Shown: positions 56,371 through 64,000 of the stretch, in pieces | How the letters are laid out: every line of letters starts with the position of its first letter | Position numbering within the stretch: position 1 is the first letter of the stretch | Assembly: GCA_947450695.1 (NCBI GenBank) | Contig: CANFWV010000008.1 | Location: 1 to 64,000, forward strand | Direction of reading: 5' to 3' | Length of the DNA stretch: 64,000 nucleotides | DNA from: Comamonadaceae bacterium | GTDB lineage: Bacteria > Pseudomonadota > Gammaproteobacteria > Burkholderiales > Burkholderiaceae_C | The notes under the pieces: model-generated | Databases searched by the model: none | Told to the model about the DNA's origin: nothing | Seen by the model: the letters and a program-made list of their open reading frames with translations, nothing else | Program-made: the position numbers and the translations under genes

Positions 56371-57564
56371 TTAGTCACCGAACAATTTTTGTTTCAGCTC
56401 TCGCCGCTGCTGCGCTTCCAGCGACAGGCTCGCAGTAGGACGTGCGATCAAGCGGCCAACGCCGATGGCTTCGCCGGTTTCGTCGCAGTAGCCGTAGTCT
56501 CCGGCGTCGATGCGGGAAATCGACTGTTCGATTTTCTTCAGTAACTTGCGTTCGCGGTCACGCGTGCGCAACTCAAGTGCATGCTCTTCTTCGATCGTCG
56601 CGCGGTCGGCTGGGTCGGGCACAACCACCGTGTCTTCCCGCAAGTTTTCAGTGGTCTGACCCGCACTGGCGTGGATTTCACTTTTCAGAATGGACAGCTT
56701 GTGGCGGAAAAAAGCCAATTGCTTGTCATTCATGTACTCGCTATCAGGCATGGCTTTGACTTCTTCGTCCGTCAACTCGCTGGCTTCTTTTGACTTCCAG
56801 TTGTTGGCGAGCTTCGGATCTTTGCGTGCGGCCACATGGGGTGGCGGCGAAATCACGCGTTCAGTGATGGTCGAGTAGCTGGCTTTAGCGGCGTCAGGCG
56901 CGTGCGTCGGCACCATCGGTGCGGGCGGTGGCGACATCGCTGCGGTGCGGGCGGAACTTCTGCGTCCGGGTTTGAGGGCGGGTGGAGGCGTGATCATGGG
57001 CTTTGGAACTGGAGGCGCGGCGGGCTGGGGAGCCGGCACCGGCTTGGTAGGGATAGAAGCTGCCTTGGCTACGCTTGGAAGTGCAACTTTGACAGAAGAG
57101 GGTGAAGGAGATTTCGGAGCTGGCTTGGCGGCTGGCTTGACTGTCGCCTTAACTGTCGGCTTGGCAACAGGCTTTATAACCGATTTAACTACATTTTTTT
57201 TGCCAGCGACTTCTTTGGTAGCCGATTTTTTAGAAGTTAGCGCTTTTTTAACCGCCACAGGCTTGGCCTTCAACGGGGGTACGGCGTGCTTCGCCGCGGG
57301 TTTTGCAGCTGACTTGGTGGCCACTTTTACAGGCGGCTTGCTCTTTTTGGCAGGGGTTTTCACGTCTGGTCTCCTTTGGGCACTGGCCTGGGGATGGGCC
57401 TCGGTTTTTAAAACAGAGGCCCGGGTGATTCGACCGGCTTTATTCGAATGCTCTCCACTGTCGGCAACTGACGGCTTGGCATTTCGATCGGCGCGCGATT
57501 TTAGCGGTGCATCAGCACCACTGGATGCCAAAAAACCAAATCGTTGTAGAAATGAAACAAACAT
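56371..57564 (-). CDS. dksA: DksA-type RNA polymerase-binding regulator with a long basic extension
   Basis: 397 residues from ATG 57564 (GGAGGG 5 bases upstream); an alternative GTG at 57363 has a near-perfect AAAGGAG 7 bases upstream and would give 330 residues. The C-terminal ~140 residues are DksA: EYMNDKQLAFFRHKLSILK, the coiled-coil tip motif DPADRA, and GYCDETGEAIGVGRLIARPTASLSLEAQ. Only one of the four zinc cysteines of E. coli DksA remains. The N-terminal ~250 residues are Lys/Ala/Pro/Val-rich low complexity, like histone H1 tails. DksA with ppGpp tunes rRNA and stress promoters. Confidence 0.88.
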   Translation of the reverse strand: MFVSFLQRFGFLASSGADAPLKSRADRNAKPSVADSGEHSNKAGRITRASVLKTEAHPQASAQRRPDVKTPAKKSKPPVKVATKSAAKPAAKHAVPPLKAKPVAVKKALTSKKSATKEVAGKKNVVKSVIKPVAKPTVKATVKPAAKPAPKSPSPSSVKVALPSVAKAASIPTKPVPAPQPAAPPVPKPMITPPPALKPGRRSSARTAAMSPPPAPMVPTHAPDAAKASYSTITERVISPPPHVAARKDPKLANNWKSKEASELTDEEVKAMPDSEYMNDKQLAFFRHKLSILKSEIHASAGQTTENLREDTVVVPDPADRATIEEEHALELRTRDRERKLLKKIEQSISRIDAGDYGYCDETGEAIGVGRLIARPTASLSLEAQQRRELKQKLFGD

Positions 57565-57626
57565 CAAGCCCTCCAGCCTCAAGTCAGCATGCACCGCAAG
57601 CTATTGCGGATTGCGGAGAGCCTAAC

Positions 57627-58685
57627 TCAAACTAGGCACTGCTCAAGGCCTTGCAGAAAAATATCTTTAGGCAGGTCAATGCCGATAAAAACCATCTTGC
57701 TGGTTTTCATTTCGCCCTCCGCCCAAGCCGGGCCAAGGTCACTGCCCATCAACTGGTGCACGCCTTGAAAGATCACTTTGCGATCGGTGCCTTCCATGTT
57801 TAGCACGCCTTTGTAACGCAGCATGCGGGGGCCGTAAATGTTCACCACAGCGCCCAGAAAGTCTTCCAGCTTGGCCGGGCTGAAGGCGCGATCTGAACGG
57901 AACACAAAGCTTTTCACATCATCGTCGTGATGATGGTGATGGCCGTGTCCAGCGGCGTCATGGGCGTGCGACGGGTGGTCGCAATGCTCACCTGGTGCAT
58001 GGTCATGGCCGGCGTGCTCATCCGCATCCTCTTTCAGAAAGTCTGGGTCAATGTCCAACTTGGCATTGAGATTGAAGCCGCGCAGGTCGAACACATCTGC
58101 GATGGCGACTTCACCAAAATGCACTGCGCGTTGCGGGGCGCGTGGGTTCATGTGGGTCAAGCGATGCATCAGGGCTTTGACTTCACTCTCGTCCACCAAA
58201 TCAGTCTTGCTGATGAAAATTTGATCGGCAAAACCAACTTGGCGACGGGCTTCCTGGCGATCGTTCAGCTGCGTCGCGGCGTGCTTGGCATCGACCAAGG
58301 TGAGGATCGAGTCCAGCAGGTACTGTTCGGCGATTTCTTCGTCCATGAAGAAAGTCTGTGCCACCGGACCTGGGTCGGCCAGTCCCGTGGTTTCGATCAC
58401 GACCCGGTCAAACGTCAGTAGACCCTTGCGCTTTTTGGCGGCCAGCAGTTGCAGCGTTTCGCGCAGGTCTTCACGGATCGAGCAGCAGATGCAACCGTTG
58501 TTCATCTGAATGATGTTCTCGTTGGTGTCATTCACCAAAATCTCGTTGTCGATGTTTTCTTCACCGAACTCGTTTTCAATGACGGCAATTTTTTGACCGT
58601 GGGCTTCGGTCAACACGCGCTTCAGCAAAGTGGTTTTTCCTGAACCCAGAAAGCCGGTCAGGATGGTGACGGGAATCAAACTCAT
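57627..58685 (-). CDS. CobW/COG0523-family metal-handling GTPase
   Basis: 352 residues from ATG 58685 (MSLIPVTILTGFLGSGKTT); the longer frame to 58733 is not needed. P-loop GFLGSGKTTLLKR, the metal motif NNGCICCSIR (CxCC), ETTGLADPGP and SKTDLVDE. A His/Asp-rich loop near residues 215-250 (HDHAPGEHCDHPSHAHD..HGHHHHHDDD) would bind Zn or Co/Ni. C-terminal CobW_C domain (RFRSDRAFSPAKLEDFL). Located 32 bases upstream of dksA in the direction of transcription, so perhaps co-transcribed. Confidence 0.9.
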   Translation of the reverse strand: MSLIPVTILTGFLGSGKTTLLKRVLTEAHGQKIAVIENEFGEENIDNEILVNDTNENIIQMNNGCICCSIREDLRETLQLLAAKKRKGLLTFDRVVIETTGLADPGPVAQTFFMDEEIAEQYLLDSILTLVDAKHAATQLNDRQEARRQVGFADQIFISKTDLVDESEVKALMHRLTHMNPRAPQRAVHFGEVAIADVFDLRGFNLNAKLDIDPDFLKEDADEHAGHDHAPGEHCDHPSHAHDAAGHGHHHHHDDDVKSFVFRSDRAFSPAKLEDFLGAVVNIYGPRMLRYKGVLNMEGTDRKVIFQGVHQLMGSDLGPAWAEGEMKTSKMVFIGIDLPKDIFLQGLEQCLV

Positions 58686-58830
58686 GGTGTGCCTAACTAG
58701 AAAAACTGAAAAGAAAATGCTGGGGTGGCTCATTCAAGAGCAAGCCGAAAACAACCAACTATTTTAGCGAGCGAGGCGGACCGCCGCAGCAACGCGGCCG
58801 GACCAACCTGCAAACGTCAAGGCCTTCTAG

Positions 58831-60033
58831 TCAAGGCTTTCTGACCAGCACCAGCCCCTTGAGGTATTCGCCCTCGGGAAAGGTCACCGTCATAGGGTGG
58901 TCAGGTGCACCGCCCATGCGTTCACTGATGAAAGCGTCGACACCGGCGTCGGTGCCAGCAGACGCCACAATTTTGTGAAATAGATCAGCGCTGATGCCGC
59001 CCGAGCAGGAGTAAGTGAACAGCACGCCACCCGGCTCCAGAATCATCAGCGCCAAGCGGTTGATGTCTTTGTAGGCACGTGCGGCACGCTCGGCATGCGC
59101 GGCAGTCGGTGCAAACTTCGGTGGGTCCAGCACGATCGCATCAAAAGTGCGGCCTTCTTTGATGTACTGCCGCAGCGAGGCGTTGACGTCCGCATCACGC
59201 ATGTCGCAACGCGCGGCGTCAAAGCCGTTCAACGCCACGTTGGCCCAAGCCTTTTCGATAGCCGGGCCGGACGAGTCGATTGAGGTCACGTGCGCCGCAC
59301 CGCCGGCCAAAGCCGCCACCGTGAAACCGCCGGTGTAGCAATAGCAGTTCAACACCCGCTGAAACTGCCGACGCCGGGTGTAAGCGGCAAACTTTTGGCG
59401 GCTGTCACGCTGGTCTAAATAAAAGCCAGTCTTGTGGCCTTCAGCGATGTTCAGACCGAGCTGCCAGTCGTGTTCTTGGATGACGATGTCGGTGCCTGGC
59501 GGATGCCCTTCAGCGGGTGCGCCACTCAGCCAGCCAGTGGCTTCAGGCAGACCTTCCAGTGTGCGCACGCTGGCGTCTGAGCGTTCATACAGACGCGTCA
59601 AGCCGGTTTGGGCCAGCAGCGCGTCGACGATGACGCTCTTCCAACGCTCGACGCCGCAGCTTGAAAACTGCATGACCAGCGTGTCGGCATAACGGTCGAC
59701 CACCAACCCTGGCAAGCCATCGGACTCGCCATGCACCAAGCGCACGCCGTTGCTTTGAATATCAAACAAAGCACGGGCCTTGAGCGCGGCGGCTATGCGG
59801 GCGCTGAAAAAGGCGGCGTCAATGCGCTGGGTTTCGTCAAAACTCCAGACCCGTGCGCGTATTTTGGAAGTCGGGCTGACCGCTGCCCAGGCCAGAAAGC
59901 GGCCATCGTGGCTGTCCACACGCACCGTCTCGCCCGGATCACCACTGCCCTTGGCGATGGCGCCGTCAAAAATCCATGGGTGGCGCCGCTGCAGCGAGCG
60001 TTCTTTGCCTTCTCGGAGTCGAATTGATTTCAT
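58831..60033 (-). CDS. RlmI-type 23S rRNA (cytosine-C5) methyltransferase
   Basis: 400 residues. N-terminal PUA domain (RLREGKERSLQRRHPWIFDGAIA), then a Rossmann methyltransferase domain with NCYCYTGGFTVAALAGG, and the catalytic DPPKFAP motif with the conserved Cys region FTYSCSGG. Best match is RlmI (m5C1962 of 23S rRNA); site specificity is inferred from the family. Confidence 0.9.
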   Translation of the reverse strand: MKSIRLREGKERSLQRRHPWIFDGAIAKGSGDPGETVRVDSHDGRFLAWAAVSPTSKIRARVWSFDETQRIDAAFFSARIAAALKARALFDIQSNGVRLVHGESDGLPGLVVDRYADTLVMQFSSCGVERWKSVIVDALLAQTGLTRLYERSDASVRTLEGLPEATGWLSGAPAEGHPPGTDIVIQEHDWQLGLNIAEGHKTGFYLDQRDSRQKFAAYTRRRQFQRVLNCYCYTGGFTVAALAGGAAHVTSIDSSGPAIEKAWANVALNGFDAARCDMRDADVNASLRQYIKEGRTFDAIVLDPPKFAPTAAHAERAARAYKDINRLALMILEPGGVLFTYSCSGGISADLFHKIVASAGTDAGVDAFISERMGGAPDHPMTVTFPEGEYLKGLVLVRKP

Positions 60034-60084
60034 GCGCCTATTGTCGGGGTTGGCGCAAGCTAAGATCGGCTAGGGACTGGCCTC

Positions 60085-61089
60085 CTACGGGGACGGCGGT
60101 TTTCGGTTTGGTTTGAGGCTGGCCTTGAGCCCGGCCACTGTCGCACGGGGATGCGCGGCATCATAAATCTTCGCCAGATGTTGAAAATCAAGTCGCGTGT
60201 AAACCTGCGTGGTGGTGATGTTGGCGTGCCCGAGCAACTCTTGCACAGCGCGTAAATCGCCACTCGACTGCAGCACATGGCTGGCGAAGGAATGGCGCAG
60301 CATGTGCGGATGCACCGGCGTCGCCAGCCCGGCCTGCAGCGACCGCAACTTCAGCCGGACCCGAATGTGCTGCGGCGTCAAGCGGCTGCCATGGTGGCTG
60401 ATGAAAAGCGCATCCGCAGCCACTTCCGCCGGCTCAGCCGCATCGCTCAGCCACTCACTGCGCACGGCCAGCCAAACCGTCAGCGCTTGCAAAGCCTTGG
60501 CCCCCACTGGGACACTGCGCCGCTTGCCGCCCTTGCCGAGCACATGGGCTTCGGCGGCTTGCAGATCGATCCAGCCCAGCGCTCGAGCGCTGGCGCAAGC
60601 GTCCAGCCCGACCAGCTCGCCAATGCGCAGGCCACAACCGTAAAGCAATTCGGTCAGGCATTCGTCACGCGCTTGCAAGCCCGGATGCGCCTCGGTATCT
60701 GCCGTCTGAAAGTCAGCCAATTGCACCGCCTCATCGACACTGAGCGCTTTGGGCAGCGGCTTGGCAACTTTCGGCGCGCGCAGGTCTTGTACAGGGTTGA
60801 TAGTGACCAAACCTTCACGCCCGAGCCAGCCGTAAAAGCCGCGCCAACCCGACAAAATGAGCGCAATGCCGCGACCGCTTCGACCGCCGCCATGCATTTG
60901 CGCGACCCAGCGGCGCATATGCACCGGCGTCACGGCGGTCAGCGACACACCCGCCTGCTCAGCCGAAGCTTGCAGCTTTTCCAAGTCCAGCGTGTACAGC
61001 GCCAGCGTGCGTGCGGCCAGCCGCTTTTCAACCCGCACATGCTCAAGGTAGCGCAGTACCAAGGGATCAGGCGTGGTCAGCGTTAACAC
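60085..61089 (-). CDS. xerC: XerC, chromosome-dimer-resolving tyrosine recombinase
   Basis: 334 residues. N-terminal SAM-like core-binding domain (about 10-105) and catalytic domain with LLYGCGLRIGELVGLD (first Arg), HPHMLRHSFASH (His-x2-Arg), ELLGHANITTTQVYTRLDF (His and the nucleophilic Tyr). Linked to dapF and a DUF484 gene as in E. coli, which supports XerC over XerD. About 20 bases separate it from the DUF484 gene; no dif site is in the window. Confidence 0.94.
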   Translation of the reverse strand: MLTLTTPDPLVLRYLEHVRVEKRLAARTLALYTLDLEKLQASAEQAGVSLTAVTPVHMRRWVAQMHGGGRSGRGIALILSGWRGFYGWLGREGLVTINPVQDLRAPKVAKPLPKALSVDEAVQLADFQTADTEAHPGLQARDECLTELLYGCGLRIGELVGLDACASARALGWIDLQAAEAHVLGKGGKRRSVPVGAKALQALTVWLAVRSEWLSDAAEPAEVAADALFISHHGSRLTPQHIRVRLKLRSLQAGLATPVHPHMLRHSFASHVLQSSGDLRAVQELLGHANITTTQVYTRLDFQHLAKIYDAAHPRATVAGLKASLKPNRKPPSP

Positions 61090-61109
61090 CGGCAGCCGCT
61101 ACAACAAAA

Positions 61110-61820
61110 TCAGTCCAGCGTTGCGTCAGCCGGACTGCGCAGACGCGACAAGGCAGCGCTGGCCAGCTCGCCAATGCGTTGCAGAAAGTCGGTACCCATG
61201 CCGCTGGTAAAACGTTCAGCATCGGACGACGCCAGTACCAGCAAACCAAACGCTTGAGTGGCGTCGCCAGAGCGCAAGGCGATCAGCGCCACCGATTTGG
61301 CTGCCGCCGGCTCAGGCAGCCAATTGACCGCTTCAAGTCCAGCATTGAGGCCGCAAAAAGGGGTCGACAGCGATGCCGCAAAACTGCGTGCGTCGTCGCT
61401 CACGTCAGCGGCAAAATCGCACTCCGCAAATGGCGCAGCCACATCCCAGACCTTGATCACGGCTTGCGGAATAGAAAATTGCGTTTGTAGTTCTTCGGCA
61501 ATGGTGTCCGGCAAATCACGAGCGGCCGACGTCATCAGCAGACTCAGCACCCACGCCTGCATTTTGTCAGCGATGACGCCATTGTCTTGACCATGGCGAA
61601 TCATCTCAACGACGCGCGACTCGAGGCCGCGAATTTTGTCGCGCAGCATACCGGCTTGACGCTCTTGCAGGCTGACAGCACGGGTGCCGTGACCACTGGA
61701 CAGCTGGACGGTGGCCAGCATTTCGGCGTGACGCTCAAAAAAGTCGGGGGTGTTGGCCAAAAAATTGGCGATGTCGTCTTCGGTGATGGGATGTTGCATA
61801 GAGGGGGGGGTCGGGTTCAT
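61110..61820 (-). CDS. DUF484 protein (YigA-like)
   Basis: 236 residues from ATG 61820 (MNPTPPSMQHPITEDD); in-frame ATGs at 61799 and 61844 are alternatives. Sequence ITEDDIANFLANTPDFFERHAEML then VSLQERQAGMLRDKIRGLESRV (coiled coil), followed by a GAF-like region. Family role unknown, but it sits between dapF and xerC in many Proteobacteria, as here. A run of C residues precedes the ATG at 61799. Confidence 0.87.
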   Translation of the reverse strand: MNPTPPSMQHPITEDDIANFLANTPDFFERHAEMLATVQLSSGHGTRAVSLQERQAGMLRDKIRGLESRVVEMIRHGQDNGVIADKMQAWVLSLLMTSAARDLPDTIAEELQTQFSIPQAVIKVWDVAAPFAECDFAADVSDDARSFAASLSTPFCGLNAGLEAVNWLPEPAAAKSVALIALRSGDATQAFGLLVLASSDAERFTSGMGTDFLQRIGELASAALSRLRSPADATLD

Positions 61821-61868
61821 GGTGCGCATTGTCCTCAGTTTCAAGACAGGTTTATAGGCCGCCGCTTT

Positions 61869-62759
61869 TCAAACATCAGGCAGATCGATCTCGCCTTCAA
61901 ACACCTGTGTCGCGGGGCCAGTCAGGAAGACCGGTGCATCGAGCTGTTCTTCCGTGCCTTGCCACTCAATATGAAGCAGACCGCCGTGCGTATGGACGTT
62001 GACGTGCGCATCCAGCAATCCCAGTCGAATGCCCGCTACCACGGCAGCACAAGCGCCGGTGCCGCAAGCCAGGGTTTCACCCGCGCCGCGTTCGTAGACA
62101 CGCAAGCGCACTTCGCTGCGGGACACAATTTGCATGAAGCCCGCATTGACGCGGCGCACAAACCTCGGATGGTTTTCAATTTGTGGACCCCAGACCAACA
62201 CCGGCGCTGTGTCGACTGACTCCACGATCTGCACTGCATGCGGGTTGCCCATCGACACCACCGCTGCGAAGACGATGCTCTTCTGACCATCGGCCGTCAC
62301 TTCCAACGGCCAAGTGGCCCAGCCATTCACGACTTTTGGCGTCAAACCAACAGCATCAAAAGGCACCATGGGCAAGTCGAACACGGGCGCACCCATGTCA
62401 ACGCTGACACGGCCATCAGCCTGCAGCGTGAGCTCCAACACGCGGTTCATGGTTTGCACGCGCACAGTGTCGCGGTCTGTCAATTGGTGGTCGCGCACGT
62501 AGCGCACAAAGCAGCGTGCGCCGTTGCCGCAGTGCTCCACTTCTTGTCCGTCGGCGTTGTGAATCGCATAGGAAAAGTCGATGCCAACAGCACCGACGGG
62601 CGCTGGCCGTACGCTCAATAGTTGGTCTGCACCGACACCAAAATGGCGGTCAGCGAGAAAGCGGTATTGCGCGGTGCTCAGGCCGAGCAGCTGTCGGGTC
62701 TCGTCAAGCACCACGAAATCATTGCCCGCGCCCTGCATTTTGGTGAATCGAATTCGCAT
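61869..62759 (-). CDS. dapF: DapF, diaminopimelate epimerase
   Basis: 296 residues from ATG 62759 ([20 protein letters not shown]). Converts LL-DAP to meso-DAP, the substrate of MurE and a lysine precursor. The two catalytic Cys are in HCGNGARCF and LACGTGACA. Ends 48 bases before the DUF484 gene. Confidence 0.97.
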   Translation of the reverse strand: MRIRFTKMQGAGNDFVVLDETRQLLGLSTAQYRFLADRHFGVGADQLLSVRPAPVGAVGIDFSYAIHNADGQEVEHCGNGARCFVRYVRDHQLTDRDTVRVQTMNRVLELTLQADGRVSVDMGAPVFDLPMVPFDAVGLTPKVVNGWATWPLEVTADGQKSIVFAAVVSMGNPHAVQIVESVDTAPVLVWGPQIENHPRFVRRVNAGFMQIVSRSEVRLRVYERGAGETLACGTGACAAVVAGIRLGLLDAHVNVHTHGGLLHIEWQGTEEQLDAPVFLTGPATQVFEGEIDLPDV

Positions 62760-62834
62760 GCAAGCATTATCCGTCGAGCCATCCAAACCCATTACCATGC
62801 TGAACTTGGCCCCTCATAAAGAAGAAAGACCGAC

Positions 62835-63380
62835 ATGCTGCGCATTCCTGAATGGACTCCCGCCCTCAAACCGCAACCCCAAGACCTCGTTGACGCTATC
62901 TTGAAGCGTCGCGGCGGCACGATGATCAATCTGGACAAAGCCTTGCTGTGGAGCGAGCCCCTCGCCCGCGCCTGGAATGTCTACCTCGGCGCGGTTCGCT
63001 CCGGCCTGCCCACCAGCCGAAAGCTGCGCGAACTTGGCATCTGCACGGTGGCGCTGCTGACCGGTGCGGTCTATGAGTACAAGCACCACGCGCCTGACTT
63101 TTTGACCGCGGGCGGCAACCAAGCTGAACTCGACGCACTGAATGAATTGGTGAAGTCAGACGCACGCCGTCCCGTGGCGCATCCGGCGCTGGGCACGGTC
63201 GAGCAGTTGGTGATTCAGTACGCTGCGCAAATGACGCTCGACGTCAAAGTCAGCGACGCGCTGTTTGCCAGCTTGCGCGAGCACTTTGACACCACCGAGC
63301 TGGTCGAGTTGACCAGCGCGATTGCGACCTACAACATGGTCGCGAGGTTCCTGGTGGCCTTGGGTGTGACGCCGGAATAA
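62835..63380 (+). CDS. Carboxymuconolactone decarboxylase-like (AhpD-fold) protein
   Basis: 181 residues. The segment RKLRELGICTVALLTGAVYEYKHHAPDF has the helix-turn-helix pattern of the AhpD/CMD fold, including the YEYKHH ligand-like residues, but without a C-x2-C pair, so peroxidase activity is not supported. A dehydrogenase/decarboxylase-type role in aromatic or catabolic pathways is possible but unproven. It is divergent from dapF (75 bases between starts) and convergent with the TctC gene. Confidence 0.75.
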   Translation: MLRIPEWTPALKPQPQDLVDAILKRRGGTMINLDKALLWSEPLARAWNVYLGAVRSGLPTSRKLRELGICTVALLTGAVYEYKHHAPDFLTAGGNQAELDALNELVKSDARRPVAHPALGTVEQLVIQYAAQMTLDVKVSDALFASLREHFDTTELVELTSAIATYNMVARFLVALGVTPE

Positions 63381-63409
63381 GTACGGCGAGCAACCCAGCG
63401 GACGGGCGG

Positions 63410-64000
63410 TCAGTCCGTCTTGATGTCGTTGTCTTTCACCACTTTGGCCCAAACATCGATCTGTTTGTTGATGAAGGTGGCTGCAGCCTCAGGTGTGCTG
63501 CCGACGATGTTGATGCCTTGAGCGCCGAGCTTTTTGGCGATGTCCGGATTTTTCAGGGCTTTGGCGACTTCTTCGTTCATGCGCTTGATGATCGCTGGCG
63601 GCGTCTTGGCGGGAGCCAGAATGGCCCACCAAGCCGGTGCATCAAAGCCGGCAAAACCGCTCTCGGCTACCGTCGGCACGTTAGGCAATTCGGGTGAACG
63701 TTTGCTGGTGGTGACCACCAGCGGGCGCATACGGCCGCTGTCGACGTGTGGCTTGACCACAAACACCGAACCAATGGCCAGCGGCACGTGGCCAGCCACG
63801 GCATCGGTCATCAGCGGGCCACCGCCTTTGTAAGGCACGTGCTGCCAGTCAATGTTGCCGCTCTTGCCAAGTAAGGACATGGCCAAGTGACCCAAACTGC
63901 CCGAGCCAATGCTGCCGTAGCTGACGTTTTTCTTAGCCTTGGCCGCGGCCACGACGTCAGCGAATGTCTTGTACTCCGAGCCGACGTTGGTCGCCAGCAC
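63410..64000 (-). CDS. Bug/TctC-family solute-binding protein (3' part)
   Basis: C-terminal 196 codons of a periplasmic tricarboxylate-type solute-binding protein; the 5' end is outside the window, and the first codon inside (GTG) is internal. KTFADVVAAAKA, VSYGSIGSGSLGHLAMSLL, VPYKGGGPLMTDAVAGHV and FDAPAWWAILAPAKTPPAIIKRM are family hallmarks. These proteins are greatly expanded in Bordetella and Comamonadaceae and often act without a matching permease. Confidence 0.92.
   Translation of the reverse strand: MLATNVGSEYKTFADVVAAAKAKKNVSYGSIGSGSLGHLAMSLLGKSGNIDWQHVPYKGGGPLMTDAVAGHVPLAIGSVFVVKPHVDSGRMRPLVVTTSKRSPELPNVPTVAESGFAGFDAPAWWAILAPAKTPPAIIKRMNEEVAKALKNPDIAKKLGAQGINIVGSTPEAAATFINKQIDVWAKVVKDNDIKTD

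Noticed and set aside
56062-56438. Short frames on both strands in the dksA-mraZ gap
   Set aside because: They overlap each other, have no ribosome site or domain, and run across the repeat element.

Overview
The window reads as a single contiguous stretch of a betaproteobacterial chromosome, most likely order Burkholderiales, family Comamonadaceae (Rhodoferax/Polaromonas/Limnohabitans-like). This is an inference from gene content and order: a complete dcw cell-wall/division cluster using meso-diaminopimelate (murE, mpl, dapF) with lpxC for lipid A, a Bug/TctC-type solute-binding protein, a lysine/alanine/proline-rich DksA that has lost its zinc cysteines, and an alanine/lysine-rich histone H1-like protein. 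The DNA is moderately GC-rich and densely coded. I see no rRNA, tRNA, CRISPR array, phage or insertion sequence.

Layout. 1-6200 (+): the 3' end of miaB, then an overlapping three-gene envelope two-component system (QseE/GlrK kinase, QseG-like lipoprotein, QseF/GlrR sigma-54 activator) and opgH, an osmoregulated periplasmic glucan glucosyltransferase. Between qseF and opgH lie two perfect TGTC-N10-GACA palindromes and a consensus sigma-54 promoter, which directly suggests that QseF drives opgH. 6217-9311: ffh (-), then ccsA-like, a small PP0621-type protein and ampD (+). 9391-13872: two NrdR boxes around a promoter, then nrdA and nrdB. 14055-14991: histone H1-like repeat protein and a DUF167 protein. 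15029-21493 (-): an unrecognised gene, a TlpA thioredoxin, accB-accC, prmA, a DUF3426 protein and an adenosine-kinase-like PfkB kinase. 21574-22986 (+): mpl. 23022-27099 (-): tldD and rodA, plus a DAHP synthase gene preceded by a 24-codon, aromatic-rich leader peptide and a terminator that looks like a ribosome-mediated attenuator. 27132-32215 (+): esterase, RNB ribonuclease, TonB-like protein, mtgA, ruvC.

32452-37334 (+) looks accessory: a GntR/FCD regulator, a four-gene polar amino-acid ABC importer and a cytoplasmic asparaginase. 37389-55867 (-) is the full dcw cluster, mraZ-rsmH-ftsL-ftsI-murE-murF-mraY-murD-ftsW-murG-murC-ddl-ftsQ-ftsA-ftsZ-lpxC, closed by a 58-residue membrane protein and opened by five MraZ-type repeats at exact 10-bp spacing. 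56371-62759 (-): dksA, a CobW-family metal GTPase, an RlmI-like rRNA methyltransferase, xerC, a DUF484 protein and dapF. The window ends with an AhpD-like protein (+) and a truncated TctC gene (-).

Functionally the window is dominated by envelope growth: precursor synthesis and recycling (mur genes, ddl, mpl, ampD, dapF), division and elongation (fts genes, rodA, ftsI, mtgA), lipid A (lpxC), periplasmic glucans (opgH), and systems that would adjust them (QseEGF, MraZ). The two most interesting regulatory signals are the aromatic leader-peptide attenuator in front of DAHP synthase and the QseF-sigma-54-opgH circuit.
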